The notes beneath the pieces are model-generated. The model was not told the origin of the DNA and searched no databases. It saw only the letters and a program-made list of their open reading frames with translations. Below, piece by piece: positions 1 to 13,655 of a DNA stretch of 64,000 nucleotides. The translations under genes were made by a program, and so were the position numbers. Within the stretch, counting starts at the first letter, position 1. Each line of letters starts with the position of its first letter. The stretch comes from Paramecium sonneborni. Taxonomy: Eukaryota > Ciliophora > Oligohymenophorea > Peniculida > Parameciidae. The DNA lies in NCBI GenBank assembly GCA_905182985.1, contig CAJJDN010000045.1, positions 216,418 to 280,417 of the forward strand, read 5' to 3'.

Positions 1-2354
1 ATTCCTTAATTAACATCTATTAGTAGAGAGAGTTCAGATAATTTGATTGCTGCTGGTGACTCATAAGGAAATTTGATGATACTTGATTTAATTAAAAAGA
101 TTAGGATTGCAAAAAAAGAGACAAATGGTAAACGTATTTTGATGGTATGTTTAAGTGATAGAGAATAAGCTACAGACGATTATAGAAATGTTTGTGCGTA
201 TATTTATAATAATTAATAATAGGATTGGAGTTATACATCATAATGATCCTGTTGTTTATATATATCGATATAGAATTAATGATAACAAAATATTACTTCA
301 TCATACAATAACAATGTCAAAAGATAATAAATTAATAAGTGAATATCCTGTGTAGATAGATATTAGTAAATATTGTCAATACATATCAATCGCATAATTT
401 AATGGTTGTATAAAAGTGTTTAGGATTCCAGATATTAAAGTTGAGAATATATAGAATTCTAATTAATTATCAAATAATAATAGTGTGGAATCACACAGTC
501 CTATTCATAATTAAAGTTTATCAAAGGTTTCTAGTAGATTCAGAGAATTTTAATAGATTGGTACTTAATAACAAAATACTGCTATACAAAGTTCACCTCT
601 AGATGTAGTTTGTACAGAATTATCTGATTTGGTATATTAAGTAAAGTTTCAAGGTGTTAAAAAATAATTAAATTATAATGGAATAATAGAAAAAATGAAG
701 ACTGAAGGATTTAAAGAGTAATAAGTTTAAGAGGAGGAAAAATAAGATATAAAGAAAAAATTATTAGCTCCCATAAAAAAAAGTGTTGAACCCATGATTG
801 CAGAAGAAATAGTTTATGAAGAAAATGATAATTCAATCTAAATAAGTGATGGAGATTATCCTGAATTGAAATTTAAAGCATTAGTAGAATTTGTTACTGA
901 GAGATTAAATTTTCAAAATGGAAATAGAACTTTTAATTCATACAAATAGTAAATATGTGTAACTGGAATAGTAGTTGGATGGACAAATACTACTATATTA
1001 GAAATACATAAATTTACATATCCAAGTAAATCTGCTTTACCTGAATATTTGAAATTTTAATAAGCTTAAAATAATATTCAATAAAAAGTTAAGTAATAAA
1101 TTGTTGAAATTTAAATTCTATATCCTTTAAGTAGTTTAGCAATATCAAAAAATTCAATTAATTTAGGTGTAGGTTTAAAATAAGGTAGTGTATTTATTTA
1201 TGATTTAATTTTGGAATAAGAAAAGTTTTATCTTGATAAACATGTAAGTAATTGTACAATCATTAAATTTTGTGAAGATAATAGATTGGTATCAGCATCT
1301 TATGATGGAGGTGTAAATATTTATGATACTCAAGAAGGTAAATTATTATGTAAAAGAACCCATTAATTTCGAAAAGGAACTAGAATGAAAATTGAGGAAT
1401 AAAAAAAAGGTTTATGGAGAATCATAGGAATGAGTGTTAGTAATACTGGATTAGCTGTTGCTTTAGATTTTTAATAAGAAGTTAGAATTTATGATGTTTG
1501 GCATGGTGAAAAAATAGCTAAATTATCACCTTAATAAGTTATGGATGAGAAAACAAGAATATGGTTAACAGAAAAACCAATTATAGCATGTTTTAAAAAT
1601 GAAATATTAATATCAGCTTTTTTCAAATTTGATACCAAGTAATAAACTACTTTGTTAATTTTTAAAATATTTGATAATCTTGTTAATTTATTTCCTGCTC
1701 TTGCTAATATATATAGGAAAGGTGTGGCTAAAGAAAAAATAATGAACTTATTTCAGAGAATAAATAAATCTGAATTACTTAATGCATCATTTGAAATACC
1801 AACTTTATAAGGTCCTCCATCTAATTAAGTTAAGAATATTGGTTAAGAAAACAGAACATCATTTTAAAGACCAGGGTATGAATTTTATTTTAAATTTTAG
1901 ATCAATTCATAATTCTAATAAAAGTAATAAATTAAATAAATTACCAGTTGCTTTCAATTAAAATGTAAAATAATCAAGAGCTATATCTTTGATTTAATCA
2001 TTATAAAAATCAAATTAATCAGAATAGTAAGTGGATTTTAATTCATCATTTTAAAGTCATTTACCTTCCGCTTTTACAAATAGATAATAAAAACGAAATT
2101 CTAAATAAGTTATTCTCACTAAAGAAATTCTTCATCCAGAAGAATTCCTTTTAGAAAAGGAGAAGATTTAAGTGCCATTTTTAGTAAAAGATGAATTACA
2201 AATGGTGTAAAATTGTAGAACTAGAAATTTAGAAAAAATAATTAGAATGGAAAAAGTTACTAATATGATTTAATAAGTTGGTTAAAAATTAGCTATTGAA
2301 GAGGAGAAGAAAAAACAATAATAGAGACATCGTTAATTATCTGTTGCTAAATGA
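1..2354 (+). CDS. WD-repeat-like beta-propeller protein, 5' end outside the window
   Basis: Reads from the left edge to TGA at 2352-2354 with many in-frame TAA/TAG (Gln) codons. Propeller-like blades are visible: GNLMILDLIKK near the start, GGVNIYDTQEGKLL near 1310 and QEVRIYDVWHGEKIAKLSP near 1480, each a beta-strand pair ending in the hydrophobic-Tyr-Asp pattern typical of WD40 repeats. The tail is Gln/Asn-rich and low in complexity. A 25-nt GTA...TAG intron lies at about 1878-1902. The frame changes near 128-175, so a second intron is needed there; a 34-nt GTA...TAG candidate at 128-161 restores the frame, but its borders are uncertain. The family is known only as a scaffold fold, so no specific function is assigned. 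The N-terminus is missing. Confidence 0.7.
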
Positions 2355-2409
2355 ATTATTTTTATAAACCCTTAAATACTATTTTATAATATAGTGAATA
2401 TTATAGATA

Positions 2410-2936
2410 TCATCCAACAAAATTAATTTGATTTTTTGGAAAGGGAGTTTTTGTGCTTCTATTATATTCACTCTTTGGATCTCCATTAGTAATTGGATTA
2501 CGATACAAATTTTCTCTGGTTGGAAGATTGGAAGTTTTTAATTATTATTTGTAAACTAAATCTGAATTATTTCCAGGCTCATTAACTTTTATACAATGAG
2601 GTTTAAATGTTTATTCTTTACGATTTTCAGTAAACTAAAAAATGTAAAAAATTTTGATACATCAAATACGCTAGTAGGTTAATTGCTAAATTGAGTAGTC
2701 TTTACAGTAGGTTTATGTAGAGGTGCAGCATTTGTAATTAATGAAGTAACTTAAAATAGAGGAGTTGATAATTTTTCAGTTTATTTATTTGCACATTTCT
2801 CTCTTGCAGCTTAATATAAAGCAAGATCAGATTCTTTTAAGGGTTTATCATTATTTTTGAGTGATTTACTAAGTTGATATTCTGAACGATTAGAATTAAT
2901 AGAAGTGACAGTCTTGAAATAGCTTTCGTTTTCCAT
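2410..2936 (-). CDS. Small hypothetical protein, about 166 aa
   Basis: The minus-strand ATG at 2934-2936 opens a frame to TGA at 2410-2412, interrupted by one 26-nt GTA...TAG intron at 2635-2660 that removes a frame break. The product is hydrophilic and Asn/Lys/Ser-rich, with no membrane segment. Its C-terminus (PTRENLYRNPITNGDPKSEY) has the Asn-Pro-Ile-Thr style seen in small axonemal microtubule-associated proteins, but that is only a resemblance. It lies convergent with the upstream WD-like gene (55 nt apart) and divergent from VPS13. Function unknown. Confidence 0.6.
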
Positions 2937-3091
2937 TGATTTGATCGTTAATAATTAATATTTTAATTAATTAAATAATTATAGGTTCTAGTGGCAAAAT
3001 CAATCATATTTTAAGAAATTATAAAAAGAATGTTTTGACATAGTCTCTAAAATGTGCATTAATTACCTAATAATTATAAATTATATTATAT

Positions 3092-6000
3092 ATGCAATAA
3101 TTAGTTCGAAAATACATATTAAAGAAACTAAAATCATTTATTCCAGATCTAAATGAAGATTAAATATCTATAGCTTTAAGTCAAGGCTATTTATAATTAG
3201 ATAATATGGAGTTGGCACCAATTTAAGTTGAAAATTTTATGATTACAGCAACTGTTTCTTGCTTTATATTAAAATTATAATGGAGTTCCCTCCATTTAAA
3301 GATGGAAATATAGAATGTGAAAGTGATGATATAATATACTTAAAATATAAAAAAAGAGGAGAAAAGTGTTAAAAATAAAAAAAGCAAAAATATTTCAATT
3401 CCAATAAGTTTGTCATTAGAGGTGAATGAAATAGAAATTAATTTTGTCAATATTTTAATGATAAAGTTAGCAAATTTAAAATGTGAGATGAAGAAAAGGT
3501 AAAACTAATTAAATGGAGAGTTAGGAGAGTTGAATTTAAAATTTAATTACAAAGAATCTAGTGTAGTATAGATAGATGTAAGATAAGTGAAATGGGATAT
3601 ATATTTAAATTAGGAGATAGTATAATTATTTTTAGAATGTATATATATATAAGATGTTACAAATTAGAAGATGTAAAAGTTAGTTAAGTTGCGTAAGTTA
3701 GGTGTGAATATATCTAAAAATATATACAATAAACCGTTGGTAAGGATATAAATTGAAAAGGGAAATTGTCATTGGAATGCAAAGGTGATGCATTAAGTGA
3801 TTTATAGTGGGATTGACTTTGCATAGTAATTCATTAAGGTGAGTGTGAAATAATAGATAAGATAGACAGATATGGATAATCCTGAGAGTTTAGCAGTTTC
3901 TATAGAAGTTAAGAAAATAAAATTACATTGTTAAAACAATTATACTGTTTTGGGTTAGTTGTAGGGAACAGATATAAGAGTATTCATAAAAGTTAGTAAA
4001 TACATTGGAGATGTGATTATAGAAGGAAAAGATTTGTGTTATTTTGAATAATCAAATTATCCTCATTAAATGATAGTCAAAAAAGGATTTCGTATGATAA
4101 GGAGTGAGGAATTAGTTATATTGATTAAAGTATATGATGATTACTGTCCATTAGAAATGATAAAAAATGACCTATATAACTTTGTAGAGATTAAATTAAA
4201 AAAAGGATAGATTTATTACATACAATAACCATTCTTAAGATTCATGGATTGGTTGATTGAATAATTTATTTCTCTAATTATTAAAGATTATGGGGTTACT
4301 TCAATTCCAGAGGATGTGATTGAATAGAAACTTAGAGACCATAGATTTACATCTATTAAGTTAGACATTCATGATATTTGGGCATATTTTAAACCTATAG
4401 TAACTAGTGATGAAGGATTAAAATTAGTGTGCACTTCTTTTGCTCTTCATACAGATATCAGAGAATCCTATGATCGTAGTAGTATGATGATTTGGGAAAC
4501 ATTATTATGTATGCAAATAAAAGACATTCTCATTAGTGCTATTAGTGATAAAGCAGAAACTGTAATTTCGTAAATGATTAACTGCTCATTAACAGTTAGT
4601 AAGTGTGGGTTCTCTTAGTTGTATATTCTTAAATAGATTCCACTTGATCGTACTTTCAGGATTGACATGTAACTATCTGTTCCGTAACTTTAAGTATCCA
4701 AATAAACTTATTTACTAATTATGCGATTATTATTTAATAATATTCTATATGATGATACTCTTGATTAGTTGTATCTTTATCAAATCAGCAAACCTAGTAA
4801 TTAATTAAATTAATGAAAGCCCCTATTCTCCTAGAATTAAGATTAGATCAAGTCAATCTAAAATGCGAAGATGACTTGGCGCTATTTGGAAATCAAGTTC
4901 TCTTTCGTTTTCATCGTTAGATAGATCATTCCAAAATATTTGTTAATCTTTAAGATTTTGTAGCCTATCATAAATAGCATTTAATCATATCTAAACTAAA
5001 TCCCGATGATTTATATTTTGCTGAATATAATTAAACAAATTAATAAACTGGATAAAAAGATATCTAAATCTTAATTCCAGGTGTTAATGGAACTCTGAAT
5101 TTGAATTGGCTATTTACTGCTATAAATTTTTTCCTGATTGACGACACAGTATAAATGATACTTCCATTTGATAATAATGTTCTCAAACCTTTAAATCTAG
5201 AACTAATAATTTAATAAGCTGATGTTCTTCTTTAGCCATTACATTAAGATACAACATTCCAAGCCAAAGGTAATTTATTATTAGTGTTTATAAAAAATTA
5301 ATCTTAAGATATTCATTATGCTTATCATTAAGAACCTGTGTTTGATGATAACACTCCTAGTAGTTGTATGAAGATTGAATCTAGTTAACTTACTCTTTAT
5401 GTTAATGAAAGTGGCAATGAACCAAAAGAAGTATTTTAGCCTATATCAGTGTAATGGAAATCACAGAATTTTTAATGTTTTTGTACATAGACTCATCAAT
5501 TTCTGAATGAATCTAATTTAAATATTGAGAATCTAAAATTGTATCTCACCATAGAATAAGGACTCAAACTTATAGATTTAATCAAATATCTAATTTAATC
5601 CATGTGGGATGCTAATTAATTTGGAGATTAATGGAATGAAAGATATTCAATTATTTCTTAGAGTCGTAAATCATTTAACATTGATCATCTTGAATTTTGG
5701 TTGATGAGTTCTAAAAAAGATACTATTGTCCCTATTCTTACTACTTGTATCTCTTCAACTCCACTTATACTACATTAATCATACTAAAAAATGTTAATCT
5801 CTGGAAATATCAGAGTTTAAGCTTCATATTTTAATCCTATGATTGGTATTCTTGAACCTATTCTAGAAAAATTCTCATTCGACCTCATGTTCTTAAGAAA
5901 TAAACTTACTACTCCAAATATGCATTTATAAATTGAAACTAACAAAAATAGTAAGTTCTCTTAACTAAATATTGTTTTTCATTAAAATCTCATCCTTTTG

Positions 6001-9000
6001 TTAAATGATTTATATAATGTAAATAAAAAAAAGAAGGAACGAAAAAAAAGTTACAGAAAATCAATTAATATATAAGAAATCATGGAATCACCATAAAATG
6101 AAACCATTATTCTATTCAACATCTAAAATTTAAGTGGATATGATCTTAGTATTACAATTGATGAATAAACACTTTCCATTAAAAATGGTAATAAAACAGA
6201 TTTTAATGCAAAATTAAGTTAGATTGATGTTTGGAGAAAATATAATAGACTTAATGTTGAATTTTAAACTCTTAACAAAAAATTAATTAGACTTAATAAA
6301 GTTGAATAAAATTCATAATAGGGATTTAAAATTGATAGATAATAATGTTTTCTATATTTTACCTCTCATATAAGCAAATTAACAAGAATTATTAAAATTT
6401 AAGGATAATTATCAGTGTCAAATTTTACCTTATTTGAATAGTAGATTGAAATTATACATCATAATAATGTCATATGGAGTAAATTGTTATAAATGAATGA
6501 AAGAGTTGCACCTCCTGGAGAACTCATCTCTGATCAACATTTTATTAGATTTGCACTCTCCAAAAGAATTACAGATTTTTCAGTTAGTTTAAAAGCTCTA
6601 TTGCATTCTGAATTTACCTATTTAGAAATTCCTCAAGGAAATCAATTTGTTATTCTCAGTTGTGAAGATGAAATATAAAATACAAGGCATCTAAAATTAA
6701 CAGCATGTCTAGTTATTCATAATTCTTTGCCCTGTCCTCTTAACATTACAATTAAGTAATTCTATTAATTATTCTAGTGAAGAACAATAAAGTATTGCTG
6801 TTAATGATTCATTATAGTTTTATTACTATACCTCAAAAAGTTCTATTGATTATTCAATCGAATTATTATAATTTCAATCTAAAGAAGTTTTTAAATATTA
6901 ACCACTATAATCAAATCTTTAAACTGAAATTTAATTATTTAATGAAGAAGGTAATACCATTAGAATTATGTAAAAGATTACATTAATAAAAGGATCTTTG
7001 TTTTTTTATTTCTATCCTAAAATATGTCTAATCAATACAACATCAGCAAACCTAAACTTTCATACTTTAGTTAATAATAAAAAATAAGATATAGCTCTAT
7101 TCAATAACAATTATACATTCTTATTCAATGAAGCCAATTTAATACTTTCTTGCAGCAATTACTATTCAAATGAATTCACCATCAAAGCTATTGGTGATAC
7201 AAGTGTTGAAATTAAGGTGAAGAAATAATAATAATTTGAATTACTTGAATTTGGCATTAATATCAGTCTATTAGAAACTGTTAAATAATTAGGGTTATAT
7301 AGTACAATTATTGAGATTGCACCTAGATATGTTATTATAAACTAAACTGAAAATGTTATGTAAGTCTAGTAATAAGATTCATATGGAAGTCCATTTAATA
7401 TAGATCCTAATTCAAGATTAGCATTCAATTGGGCTGATTGCAGAAAAGAGTATATTCAAATATTATATTAGGAAAATGATAGCGATAAAATTTAAAAATA
7501 CAAAATGGAGCGAAGGATTATATTTATCGGATATGAGAACCATTCATTTTAGTATGCTTTCAAGGTAAGATGATAAACCAAAAACTTTTATGTAATGTGT
7601 AATTGTTAAAAAGAAAGCTACATTTTTTGTAACTTTTCTTACTGAACCAGCTCCTTATAAAATCATTAATTAATGTCCTAATTGCTCAATTAGATTTGCA
7701 TAAATTGGTTCAGAATAAGAGGAACATATTAGATATAATTAATTTATAGAATTTTCTTGGACTTTTCCATCTTTAAAACCTATTTTAATATTCAATGTAA
7801 CAAATGAATAAGATCATTGTGAATTTTAATTTGATTTATTTAAATCTGATTCTACATTTTGTTAGAAAATAAGTGCTTCAAAAAGTATTCACTTTAGTAT
7901 TTATTTTGAAAATAGTGTGAAAGTGATAAAATTAATGGAGAATCAAGAATAATAGTTTATAAGCGATTAGATTAATAAATTAATTTATATCAATTTATAA
8001 ATGATTACAATAAGTATAATAATGAATGAAGTAAAACCATAGGAATTGAATCTAATAACATTAAGTAATTTTGAAGTTGGTATATAAGAAATTAATCGAA
8101 TAATATCATATTAATTTAAAGTGAAATTTATAAATATCGATAATAATTATTCATATGATTCACTAAATTAAGTATTATTGACACCTTAACAATTTTAAAG
8201 TTATTTAGAGTATTAAAACTATGCAATTGATATAAAATGGGCAATAAATAAATAACATGCTAATATTTTAATGATAGAATATTTCTTTGCATATATAGCA
8301 CCATTAGAATTAAAATTAGATTAAGAATATTTATATTAATTTATGGCATTAAAAAAAGCATTAAACTTTGAAAAATAGGAGATCAATGTTTAACATTTTT
8401 AAACATCAAAATATTTATTTAGTTAGAATAAATCATATTCAACAACTTAAAATCCTTTTTATGAATGGTTAATTATTGAAATACCTCCTCCATCAGGTAA
8501 TGTATATATGAAACAATTGATTCTTCCAGTATTAAAGATTCGATTTTCTTTTTAAACACTATATCAATAGAATTAAAATTTTATATTAAATGTGATTGCA
8601 AATTCTTTGGATTTTGCAGTAAAAAATATAGAGAATGCTCCAATAACATTAAAAGGAGTAAAGATGGAAAATATATTTGATACATAATAGGGTTTATAGA
8701 CAATAATAAAAGAACATTATAAATTTGCATTATTAAAATAGTTCTTGTAAATATTAGGTTCAATTGAGATTCTTGGTAATCCAACATCATTTTTGAATAG
8801 AATATCAACAGGAGTAGTAGATTTAATAGAGAAACCAATAGAAGCTATGTCATTGGGACCTTTAGAGTTGGGTTTGGGAGTATTAGAGGGAGCATCTTCT
8901 TTAATAAAAAATACAGTTGCAGGAGCATTTTATAGTGTAAATAAAATTACAGGGAGTATAGGTAATTAAATAAGTTTATTATCATTTGATGAAGATTATA

Positions 9001-9680
9001 TATCATCTAGAAGAAAGTTTATGTAAAGAAAGCCATCATAAATATTTGAAGGAATATATTTAGGAATAAATGCATTGATAACAGGAATAGGGGATGGAAT
9101 AGTAGGATTTTTTTCACATCCTTATTAACATGGAAAAAGAGATGGAGCAGCTGGTATTTTGAAAGGATCAACAATAGGAATTGCTGGAGTTATAATAAAA
9201 CCTTTAACAAGTGTATTTGATGCAGCTTCTAAGACAGCAGAAGGATTAACTAATACAGCTACTTATTTTGATGATCATCCAAATACATTAAGAATGAGAA
9301 ATATTCGAGCATTTTATGAAAATAGTAGATATATAAAAGCTTATAATGAAGATGATTCCTTCTTTTTAAATTATTTAAGTAATTATAACATTATTTTAAT
9401 TGATGTTTTTGGTTTGTATGATTTAGAATTGAAAAAGGATATGCATTTAGTAATAACTTAAAACCTCTTGTTTTACATGAATAAATAGAGTGGGATAAAA
9501 TGGCAATAGTAAGTAAATTCTATAAGAGACTATAAATTATATTAAGATGAGAATAATCCTTCAATACTTAGACTTTATCTATTTTTTGAAAAAGAACAAA
9601 TATTAAAATTAAAATTTTAAAAGGTGCCATATTAAGATTAAATAAATTAGAAACTTCAAAATATGATAGAATAAAGTTGA
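3092..9680 (+). CDS. VPS13: VPS13 bridge-like lipid transfer protein
   Basis: VPS13 proteins carry phospholipids between organelles through a long hydrophobic groove at membrane contact sites. The N-terminus shows the chorein signature (IPDLNEDQISIALSQGYLQL, aa 17-36). An SHR-BD/VAB-like region near 7300-7650 includes KWSEGLYLSDMRTIHFSM. The C-terminal VPS13_C block is clear: FLQILGSIEILGNP, VVDLIEKPIEAMSLGP, GVLEGASSLIKNTVAGAF and SLLSFDEDYISSRR, followed by Gly-rich helices. It ends in a PH-like segment (HLVITQNLLFYMNKQSGIKW). Introns of 22 nt lie at 6756-6777 and 7450-7471. Around 4765-4814 the reading frame shifts by one base with no good intron; both sides are clearly coding. About 2,180 aa, shorter than the animal proteins of over 3,000 aa. 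The stop is 25 nt from the convergent peptidase stop. Confidence 0.93.
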
Positions 9681-9705
9681 ACAATGTTTTTTTATTTAAT
9701 ATTTA

Positions 9706-11532
9706 TCATAAAGGTTCTGTCATTTTTAATAACCAATCTTTAGCTGTTTATTCTTACATTAAAGGTAATAAGGTGTCTCTAACCAAAGTATGATATTAAT
9801 CGATATAATTTCTATCTCTAGGACTCAATAAATCTAGATTGATTAAATTTCTATCATAAGGACAATATGTCAGATTTTAGAATCCATAAAATTGATCATT
9901 AACTTGAACACAGAGAATAAGATTCTCAATTCTAATACCAAATTTACCTTCCTCATAATAACCAGGTTCTAAATATATAAAATGAAATGAGTTACCATTA
10001 GATACAATCATACCAGGTTGAAATACTTCAGTTCTATATTTACTAATTCCATGTGGTCCTTCATGAACATTTAAAAAATAGCCAACACCATGTCCAGTTC
10101 CATGTCCATAATCTAAATTAGCTTCCCATAACCATCTTCTTGCTAATACATCAATATCTCCTCCATGAATTTTACTTTTTTTAGGCCATTTCAATCTTTC
10201 TATATCTAAATTACCTAATAATACTCTAGTATAAGCATTTCTCTCTTCTATTGTTGGTTTTGTAAAATGATAAGTTCTTGTTACATCAGTTGTTCCATCT
10301 AAATATTAACCACCTGAATCAATCAAATAAATATGATTAGGATTTATTTAAGATTTATTATTCTCTGTTGGATGATAATGTACTATTGCAGCATTGGCTC
10401 CACTACTAGAAATAGAATCAAATGATAATCCCATATTACGATTTTATTTATATCTATATCTAGCCAATACTTCTGCTGCTTAGAATTCATCTAATTCTAC
10501 TCCATCTAATAATTATTTCTCTAACCATCCTAAATAATGCACTAATGCTGCTCCATCTCTTATATGTGATTCCTTAAATCCTTAAATTTCTCTTTCATTT
10601 TTTATTGCTTTTAATAATTCTATTGGACAAGCATTCAAGGTAATTGGATTTTCTACTTATTGTATTAATCTATCATTTATTTCACCAGGTGTCACTCCTG
10701 TTTCAAAAAACTTTTCATTAAATACCTCTAAAATAGGTTTAATTTCTATATTATTTTCAGTTAAATATTATTTCACTTATTCATTTATCTTTCCTGGATT
10801 GATAAATAAAATTCCTGTTAGATCATCTCTTAAATATAAATAGCTTTTAAAAAGTGGATTAAATTTTATATCCTTTCCTCTTAAATTTAAAACCCATGCT
10901 ATTTAATCTAATTTAGAAATCAGAATAGACTTTGCCATTTTCTATTTCAAATTTTCAAATATTTATGAAATCTTTTTAGTTGTTGGATATTAATGATATT
11001 CTAAATCATGTATCATTACTTCAGCTAATGAATCTTAAGGCTTGTTAGTCCAAACTAAATCAATAAGATTTTCATTTATAGCTTTGAGTTCTATTCCTTA
11101 CAATTAACTTTGCCTTGATTTCCTTAGATCTAAATATAATTACATAATATAATACTATGACAAATCAAAAGAGGATCATAACCTATAACTTGTCCTTACA
11201 AATTATTCAAAGCATGTTCCACCCATGTTGGCACACCAGGTTCCAATTTTTATAATTCCCAGCCTGTTTCCAATTATTTAGATGCTTACAAATAGTACCT
11301 TGAATCTGTCCATAAATATGCAATAGTATTTGTAATAAGTCCTATTCCTGCTGATCCATCAAAACCTGATATAAAAGCTAATCGTTCATCTGAATCAGAT
11401 GTATACTCAGACTATTATTATTTTACATATTCATACATCATGAGCATCACTATGAGGCACCAAATATGCTTGGATGGACCTTTAAGCCATTAACTCTCTT
11501 AAAAGATTGAGCTTATTATTTATCTTTTACAT
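9706..11532 (-). CDS. XPNPEP: Xaa-Pro aminopeptidase (aminopeptidase P, M24B)
   Basis: Removes an N-terminal residue that precedes proline; a cytosolic dimetal enzyme. The N-terminal creatinase-like domain begins QAYLVPHSDAHDSEY. The pita-bread catalytic domain has the metal ligands in order: DSGGQYLDGTTDVTRTYHF (two Asp), GHGTGHGVGYFLNVHEGP (His), and EPGYYEEGKFGIRIENL (Glu). The C-terminal M24B extension is also present (NLINLDLLSPRDRNYI ... DWLLKMTEPL). Two introns restore the frame: 25 nt at 11412-11436 and 26 nt at 11130-11155. The predicted 591 aa matches the family's usual length. It is divergent from the next gene, with 83 nt between start codons, so the two probably share a promoter region. 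All catalytic residues expected for M24B are visible. Confidence 0.95.
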
Positions 11533-11615
11533 ATAAAATGTAATAAAATAAGTTATTGCAGACCATATAACATGTTTTTAATTTGAAGAATCCCCTCTTT
11601 CGAGAAAAAATAATC

Positions 11616-12251
11616 ATGTTATGTTTAGTCTTTGTTTAAGAAAACAAATCAGAATACCCAATCAAAACTCTGCTTGAATAGTTGCCATTTCAATTTGAAG
11701 AGTTACTATATGATTACATTAAGAACTTGAATTCTGAAGATCCCTTTATTTTATCAAAAGCTTTTGATTTATTAACTTAAAAAGCCATGCAAATGATTTT
11801 AGATAGAAATACATACATAAAATACGAAATACAATTACTTAAATATATTGCTTAACAATAAAAGATCTAATAAAATTATCATATGGCTATCAAGACCATT
11901 AAATATGTTTTAGAATTAGAATTAAAAATAGAACCTAGAGATTCAATAAGCATTTTATCCAGTCGTATGAGTTTGGTGACTATATTGTCTACTTCAGGAT
12001 AACATACATAAGCTCTTAATGAATTAAATATCATATAACATTTCATCAATCAAATTTAAGATCAAAAACCATTCCTAAAACTTATTTGCATTATGTACTA
12101 TAATTATGGAGTAGAATGGGAACATTTAGGTTAACTTTTTTAATCTCAAATCAATCTTTCTTAAGCATTGGAAATTGCTAAAGCCAATAAGTTTGATGAG
12201 CTCCTACTAATTGTTGAATAAGCAATAACAAATATTAAAAAATCTAAATGA
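11616..12251 (+). CDS. Hypothetical alpha-helical protein, 211 aa, TPR-like
   Basis: A single 636-nt exon from ATG 11616 to TGA 12249. The sequence is almost wholly helical, with helix pairs suggestive of TPR repeats (HTQALNELNIIQHFINQIQD, then NLSQALEIAKANKFDELLLI). There is no signal peptide or membrane segment. The long TGA-free run with typical codon use supports a real gene, but I do not recognise the family. It starts 83 nt from the divergent aminopeptidase P gene. A role as a helical scaffold is inference only. Confidence 0.6.
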
Positions 12252-12332
12252 TCTAACTTTATTTAAACAACTAAATCAATTCATTATATTCTCATTATTA
12301 TATACAACATTATTATTTTAATATTTTATTAA

Positions 12333-13655
12333 TCATTCTACTTTTATATGGATATCTTCTTTAGCTAAACTTTTCTTCTTTTGATCTACTTCCTCTTCAT
12401 TCACAGCTCCAATAAAAGGCATTGGTAATAAAGATCCTACTGTACATATTAAAATCAAAAGCCAAAGATATGTAAAATTCTAATTTGTTATTCCCAAATA
12501 AAAAGTCAAAATTATACCTATTTATTTCGATATTGTGTTTCCTAAATTCATTGTCCCTGTTAATAAACTATATACAGTTCCTAAAATATTTTAAATTATT
12601 TAATCTACCTTCTAAATATTTTGGACACATCTTTGCTCCCAAAACAAGCACTGGAAGAGTATTGATTTCCTATAAGGTTTACATCAAAATATTATCCCAC
12701 ATACAAAATTAATAATCTGGAATATTGTATTCGATATTTATCCTTGTAACTAATAATAATGATAAAAATGATGCAAAGAAATATAACATATTTGATACAG
12801 ATAAAAATTGTCCAAATGGATATCTTCTAAATAGATAATATATTGTAACTGCCATTATTGTGCAAAAACTATAAGTATACCTTAATGTTATAAAAAATTC
12901 ATCATTTAACTTTAGTTGATTTATGTAAAAATAAAACATTGAGGTTGCAGGAGAAGGAGTAGCCATAAAAAAAAATATAAACAGTAATGGCCGATAAATA
13001 ACTGGATCCAATATAAACTTTTGTAAATTCATCCATAGTTATTTCATTTATATCTTATCCACCATTTGCTATTCAGGAATGAAAAGTGATAAAATTGCAA
13101 TCAGTAATGGAAATAAAGATAAGACCTAAAAATCTTATAAATTCAGCTATTATACTATTTCTATGAATTGGAAAATTGAATGCAATATATGTATAGAAAT
13201 ATCCCCCTATTGCTCTCATTCCAAAAAATAAAGCTACATTCTAACTTGTATTTAATTCATGACTTTATTCAACAAGCACAGCTTCAGCAATCACATTGCA
13301 AAATACTATACAAAGTTGAATTAGAAATATAATAACAAATGCCGTTTTCCTATCTACATCGCTTACTGCCATAAAGGTTTCTAACAAAAAGCAAATTATC
13401 GCAAAAATAAACAAATAAGGTTTTCTTTTATATTTTGCAATGGGGAAAATATCAGAGCAAAATCCCCAAATAGGTTTGATAATCCTTTGAAATAATTTGG
13501 CTTTCTTACCATGGGAATGATAGAATGAGTTTGAGGGTTTCAAAATCATGTAATGTAAGTTATATCTTATTCGATTGGTAGAATATATAAGATAAATCAC
13601 TAATTTGAATAGCTCCTTGAAGTATTGCAATAAATGATAATATATTAAAAATCAT
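12333..13655 (-). CDS. BT1/folate-biopterin transporter family membrane protein
   Basis: Members of this major-facilitator-related family carry folates, pterins or related solutes in protists, plants and cyanobacteria. The hallmark PWIIKPIWGFCSDIFPI is present near aa 55, followed by KYKRKPYLFIFAI, a helix ending in AEAVLVE, then FFGMRAIGGYF, FMATPSPATSMFYFY and LPVLVLGAKMCPKYLEGTVY. About twelve hydrophobic segments are visible, with a charged, Lys/Glu-rich C-terminal tail. Introns: 28 nt at 12581-12608 (TAG acceptor) and 25 nt at 13485-13509, whose acceptor reads AAG. One unexplained frame change lies at the A5 run 13128-13132; removing one base there joins the two coding halves. The substrate cannot be read from the sequence. 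Confidence 0.85.
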
